This document shows positions 52,671 through 55,899 of a DNA stretch of 55,899 bases, piece by piece. Position 1 is the stretch's first letter. Each line of letters opens with the position of its first letter. Both the position numbers and the translations under genes were made by a program. The notes under the pieces are model-generated. The model was not told the origin of the DNA. It was given only the letters and a program-made list of their open reading frames with translations, and did no database searches. Source of the stretch: Aeromonas popoffii (GTDB lineage Bacteria; Pseudomonadota; Gammaproteobacteria; Enterobacterales; Aeromonadaceae); NCBI RefSeq assembly GCF_000820025.1, contig NZ_CDBI01000060.1, positions 20,437 through 76,335 on the forward strand. Reading direction: 5' to 3'.

Positions 52671-53105
52671 ATGCTTTACAAAGCCTGCATTATTTCAACA
52701 CTATTAATTGGCTCTTACGTTCATGCTGCAACTGACTATAGTACTGCAACAAGTAACTGTATAGCTTGGTCTAAAGACGTTATTAATGGTGAATTCTCTT
52801 ACTCCTTTTCACCGGCAATACCATATGGTGGTGGCATACAAGTTTCTTTTATTTCTCATAGTTTGAAGGATATATCTCAAGAGCATATCGACACTGTATT
52901 TGAATCCAAAGTGAATGGACGAACAATCAGCTTTGCTGCTCAAGGTTATGGGTCATCAATAATCTTTAGACCTCAGAATAAAAATGATACAAAATTCATA
53001 TTGGATGCTGCAACTACTGGAAGTTTAACATTTAATGACATGGTATTTAAAACAGGCGGTACGAAAACTGTAGTCAATTATATGCTTAGCCAGTGTAAAG
53101 ATTAA
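52671..53105 (+). CDS. secreted protein of unknown function
   Basis: The 144-residue product begins with a short signal peptide (CIISTLLIGSYVHA) and a predicted cleavage before ATDYS. Two Cys in the mature part could form a disulphide. It has no recognised domain. It is AT-rich and oriented like the neighbouring accessory genes. Confidence 0.65.
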   Translation: MLYKACIISTLLIGSYVHAATDYSTATSNCIAWSKDVINGEFSYSFSPAIPYGGGIQVSFISHSLKDISQEHIDTVFESKVNGRTISFAAQGYGSSIIFRPQNKNDTKFILDAATTGSLTFNDMVFKTGGTKTVVNYMLSQCKD

Positions 53106-53207
53106 CCAAATATAATTGGCCATTCTGCTAGAGCAATAAAAAACACTAACTCAACGTTGGCACTTTTTACGTTCGCCTATACCTTAGCTGCAAACGAAAG
53201 AAGCTGA

Positions 53208-53546
53208 ACTGTATCCTCAGCCGGAATTGATAACTTATACCTTATTGATTGCTTTCTGATTTATGTCAAAAACAAGTCCGATATCACAGACTTGGCCAAG
53301 AAATCGCTCAACTTTATGAGTGCCGATTGGTATGCTCCTCAACTGGTTCCTATACCTCAAACAGGGCCTACCGATGGCGACGTTCTCAACCGCCAGATCA
53401 CAGGTCAAAAGCAGCATTCTGTGGGCTGTAACCTAGGGGCGGTAGCTAATGCGTTTGCCGTATTACTGTTGTTATACACAGCCGTAATGCTGGAGCAAAA
53501 AGAGGAAGTCAAGAGAACACGTTCAGCTTCAGAGGCCAGTAGGTAA
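53208..53546 (+). pseudogene. gene remnant with C-terminal membrane helix
   Basis: The frame is open from 53208 without a normal start. The first ATG (53316) leaves a 76-residue product with a membrane helix (ANAFAVLLLLYTAVMLEQ) and a charged tail. The upstream codons read like protein, so this may be the 3' part of a truncated gene. Confidence 0.35.
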
Positions 53547-53597
53547 TAGATTGATTTAAAATATAATTGTGGATGCCCTATATCAGGCCGGAGCGGA

Positions 53598-53645
53598 GTT
53601 AGATGGAAGGCACCACTAACATGTTAGTACCGCCTTCTATCTAAT
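53598..53645. repeat. imperfect inverted repeat
   Basis: TTAGATGGAAGGC pairs with GCCTTCTATCTAA, with CTAACA / TGTTAG in the middle, making a long hairpin. It stands just upstream of a cassette-like gene. It is either part of an attC-like site or a small hairpin element. Confidence 0.55.
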
Positions 53646-53671
53646 CACTGTTAGCAGTTTAAGGAAATCAT

Positions 53672-54025
53672 ATGACGCGGTCTGAAAGAGCAAGCCAAAT
53701 CTGGGCAGTATTGGCACTAGCGGCAAAAGGAAGGCAATCATTAACCTACGGAATCCTATCAAAGCTGGTTGGTGTTCCAGCAGCAGGCTTAGGAAAATTG
53801 CTTGAGCCAATACAGTCATACTGCCTAATTGAAAAACTTCCACCATTGACCATCCTGGTTGTCCAGCAAGAATCAGGTCTTCCTGGCTCAGGCTTTACAG
53901 GGGCTAAAGCAACAGAATTTGCGAAAGATCAAATGAGAGTTTTTTCATTTGATTGGGTTGAGCATGGAAATCCTCAGCCAGAAAAACTTGAACAAGCCGC
54001 GCAACAACAACCGTCCAATCGGTAA
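53672..54025 (+). CDS. conserved integron-cassette-type protein
   Basis: The 117-residue product (MTRSERASQIWAVLALAAKG, then LPPLTILVVQQESGLPGSGF) belongs to a small-protein type I associate with integron cassettes and mobile elements. AAGGA precedes the ATG. A GTTAGCA core lies just upstream, and an attC-like site directly follows the stop. A winged-helix-like N-terminus (YGILSKLVGVPAAGLGKLL) suggests DNA binding. The function is unknown. Confidence 0.7.
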   Translation: MTRSERASQIWAVLALAAKGRQSLTYGILSKLVGVPAAGLGKLLEPIQSYCLIEKLPPLTILVVQQESGLPGSGFTGAKATEFAKDQMRVFSFDWVEHGNPQPEKLEQAAQQQPSNR

Positions 54026-54029
54026 ACCG

Positions 54030-54103
54030 CTAAAAAGCGGTTCAGACAGTTCGCTTCGCTCACTAGGACGGGACGAAGCCCGCCCCTTAACCAAATGTTA
54101 TGT
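54030..54103 (+). other. attC-like recombination site
   Basis: The stretch after the stop contains TTCGCTTCGCTCACTAGGAC, then GCCCGCCCCTTAAC and the core-like GTTATGT at 54097-54103. This is the layout of Vibrio-type attC sites. The 5' core (near GCTAAAA) is degenerate, and a small ACCGCT / AGCGGT hairpin is embedded at the start. Confidence 0.5.
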
Positions 54104-54117
54104 TTACGGAGATAACT

Positions 54118-54339
54118 ATGAGTATCGAACATAAAAATTTAATTGGTATAAGTGATGGCAACAACTTGGTCGCAACAGGAACCAAATGGGAGCAGAGGAA
54201 AGGCAGGGATACTGACATATACTACTATGACGAAGTTGATTCATCTGGTGAATTGGTAGCCAAATATGAGGTGAGAGAATCTATGTCAATATACCCACCA
54301 TTTGGAACAACCAAGTCTTTTACAAAAGTAATTTTATAG
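54118..54339 (+). CDS. small conserved cassette-type protein
   Basis: The 73-residue protein (MSIEHKNLIGISDGNNLVAT start; DIYYYDEVDSSGELVAKYEV) is preceded by GGAG at the right distance and begins 15 bases after a cassette core site. An upstream ATG in frame lies within the core and was not chosen. No function is known. Confidence 0.65.
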   Translation: MSIEHKNLIGISDGNNLVATGTKWEQRKGRDTDIYYYDEVDSSGELVAKYEVRESMSIYPPFGTTKSFTKVIL

Positions 54340-54360
54340 GGCAATAGGATAACAATATAA

Positions 54361-54972
54361 ATGACAAGAACTAATTTCATATGTGCCCTCATCGCAACTC
54401 TTGTTGTCTTGTCTCTGGTGGCTTTTTTTAAATCTGAAGATGGCTTTCTGGTTGGTAATTTACTACCTGAAATGATGGGAGTCTGCATTGAGCTTTTGAT
54501 AATAATATTTGTTATCGATGTGTGGCAGAAGAACGAAGAGAAGCAAAAAAGTATAAAGATTGAAAGACGGCTTCGTGAGTTTTTAATATTTTTCTTGAAG
54601 CACAATTTCAGTGGTTTTCCTCCATCATGTAATCCAGGTAATTTTTACGGAAAGGATCACACGCAAAACCAAGATGCTATTAAAAATTTAATTTTAAACA
54701 TTGAACAAAATGGCATTAATGAAGAAGTGGTTCTCAAGGTCCAAAAATATTGCGAAAATGAGAAAGAGATATTTAATAATTTGATTCCAGTGGCTTCAGA
54801 TTTGACTAATGATCATTTTAAATCATGGGTTCGCATCTCATACTTTATGAACTCTATCGCTTCAAAGAATGAGAAAACAAGTCATGCACTAGTTAAGATA
54901 TTACAAAACATTAAAAGATTCGATGACGAGTCATATGCTAGTAAATTGTATGTTGGAGCGGATGAAACATAA
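54361..54972 (+). CDS. two-helix membrane protein with helical cytosolic part
   Basis: The 203-residue protein has membrane helices at about residues 5-22 and 38-54, followed by a charged, helical domain of about 145 residues. This layout resembles small membrane effectors of defence systems, but I recognise no named family. It starts 21 bases after the preceding gene with no core site between, so they share a cassette or operon. An attC-like sequence follows. Confidence 0.65.
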   Translation: MTRTNFICALIATLVVLSLVAFFKSEDGFLVGNLLPEMMGVCIELLIIIFVIDVWQKNEEKQKSIKIERRLREFLIFFLKHNFSGFPPSCNPGNFYGKDHTQNQDAIKNLILNIEQNGINEEVVLKVQKYCENEKEIFNNLIPVASDLTNDHFKSWVRISYFMNSIASKNEKTSHALVKILQNIKRFDDESYASKLYVGADET

Positions 54973-55014
54973 CTATCGCACTCAGCAGTAACACTTCGCT
55001 CGCAAGCGTTAGGT
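54967..55014 (+). other. short attC-like sequence
   Basis: ACATAAC at the left and GCGTTAGGT at the right can pair as degenerate core sites around a TTCGCTCGCAAGCG hairpin. It is short for an attC. It lies directly before the IS256-type element. Confidence 0.4.
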
Positions 55015-55017
55015 GTA

Positions 55018-55899
55018 CAGATCTGAGCCTGTAAATCCAATTGTGTAACCGCCCACGAATAAGTAACTTTTTCAAAAGGATACCTTCGTGGGTAAGCAAA
55101 TGGACCAAGACAAACTCAAAGCACTCGCCGCTGAGCTGGCAAAAGACATCAAGTCTGAAAAAGATCTCGGCACCCTCACCCAACAGCTGATCAAGCTCAC
55201 CGTCGAGACCGCGCTTAATGCCGAGATGGACGAGCATCTGGGCTACCAGAAACACGCCCCACAAGGCCGCGGGACCGGCAACAATCGTAATGGCTATTCC
55301 ACCAAGCGCCTAAAAGGGCAGCACGGGGAGGTCACCATCCAGGCGCCTCGTGACCGTAACGCCTCCTTCGAGCCTCAGTTTGTCCGCAAGGGCCAGTCAC
55401 GCCTGACCCAGATGGACGACCAGATCCTCGCCCTCTACGCCAAGGGCTTGAGCACGCGGGATATCGTGGACGCGTTCAAAGAGATGTATGACGCCGACAT
55501 CTCGGCGGGGCTGGTATCGAAGGTGACCGAACGTGTCATCGAGCAGGTCCACGAATGGCAAAACCGGCCGCTGGATCCGCTCTATCCCATCGTCTATCTG
55601 GACTGCATTGTGCTGAAGATCCGCGCGAACCAGCGGGTGATCAACAAGTCGCTCTATCTGGCACTGGGCATCAATATGGAGGGGCACAAGGAGCTGTTGG
55701 GCCTGTGGCTGGCTGAGACCGAAGGAGCAAAGTTCTGGCTGTCGGTCCTGACCGAGCTGAAGAACCGCGGCCTGGAAGACATCCTGATCACGTGTGTGGA
55801 TGGTCTCAAGGGCTTCCCTGATGCCATTGCCGTGGAGTATCCGCAGACCAAGGTTCAACTGTGTATCGTCCACATGGTCCGCAACTCGCTGCGCTATGT
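55018..55899 (+). mobile_element. IS256-family element, left part only
   Basis: The element begins near 55018 with a likely terminal repeat (GATCTGAGCCTGTAAATCC), about 70 bases before its transposase. The right end lies outside the window, so the boundary and target duplication could not be tested. Confidence 0.75.
55088..55899 (+). CDS. IS256-family (Mutator) transposase, cut by the window edge
   Basis: The frame starts at GTG 55088, after AAAAGGAT, or at ATG 55100 in the same frame, and stays open to the last base. It encodes ALNAEMDEHLGYQKH and RNGYSTKRLKG near the N-terminus, then the DDE residues VYLDCIVLKIR and CVDGLKGFPDAI. The catalytic Glu lies beyond the window. Minus-strand frames here are shadows. 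Confidence 0.93.
   Translation, partial: MGKQMDQDKLKALAAELAKDIKSEKDLGTLTQQLIKLTVETALNAEMDEHLGYQKHAPQGRGTGNNRNGYSTKRLKGQHGEVTIQAPRDRNASFEPQFVRKGQSRLTQMDDQILALYAKGLSTRDIVDAFKEMYDADISAGLVSKVTERVIEQVHEWQNRPLDPLYPIVYLDCIVLKIRANQRVINKSLYLALGINMEGHKELLGLWLAETEGAKFWLSVLTELKNRGLEDILITCVDGLKGFPDAIAVEYPQTKVQLCIVHMVRNSLRY

Noticed and set aside
53598..53645. Hairpin read as a complete attC
   Set aside because: Its outer ends have the opposite polarity (GTTAGAT first, ATCTAAT last) to a normal attC, so only the downstream GTTAGCA may be a core.
55397..55873. 158-codon minus-strand frame
   Set aside because: Shadow of the IS256-family transposase, which is open to the window end on the plus strand.
1..55899. 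CRISPR arrays, rRNA and tRNA genes
   Set aside because: No regularly spaced repeats and no rRNA or ordinary tRNA sequence recognised; the only tRNA-like part is the tmRNA end.

Overview
The window looks like a chromosomal segment of a gammaproteobacterium, most probably Aeromonas (inference). The left 5.7 kb is GC-rich core genome: udp, a yiaY-type alcohol dehydrogenase, bamE, an atypical SDR oxidoreductase, rnfH/ratB, ratA, smpB and ssrA (tmRNA, encoded tag ANDENYALAA). The smpB-ssrA order and the tag are typical of this class of bacteria.

From the 3' end of ssrA rightward lies a large prophage of short-tailed (podovirus) type. Next to ssrA are a small gene behind a LexA box, a small membrane protein and a Fic/Doc toxin-antitoxin pair. 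From about 37.4 down to 7.1 kb runs one long minus-strand late region. In transcription order it holds holin, SAR endolysin, nested Rz/Rz1, small and large terminase, P22-type portal, scaffold, N4-gp56-type capsid, head-tail proteins, tail fibre with S74 chaperone, hub proteins, internal virion proteins and a 2902-residue polyvalent protein. The late region is interrupted by many intrinsic terminators. It carries three copies of a promoter followed at once by a hairpin, a pattern that suggests processive antitermination. A zinc-finger Q-like protein is encoded upstream at 43 kb.

Between the lysis genes and the Q/Rha/nuclease/NinB block (37.5-45.4 kb) is a regulatory region. It has a LuxR-type receptor with the acyl-homoserine-lactone pocket residues intact, an H-NS-like protein, several small genes, and an SOS-controlled umuDC operon on the plus strand. 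The phage therefore appears wired to host DNA damage, and possibly to quorum sensing.

Right of ninB no replication genes, repressor or integrase can be seen. Instead there is a probable defence pair (membrane-anchored KAP-like NTPase plus a PUA/EVE-like HNH nuclease), AT-rich orphan genes, a recently inserted IS903-type element with a perfect 9-bp target duplication, genes separated by integron-attC-like sequences, and the start of an IS256-family element cut by the window edge. No second ssrA-type att site was found, so the right prophage boundary is lost or lies beyond the window.
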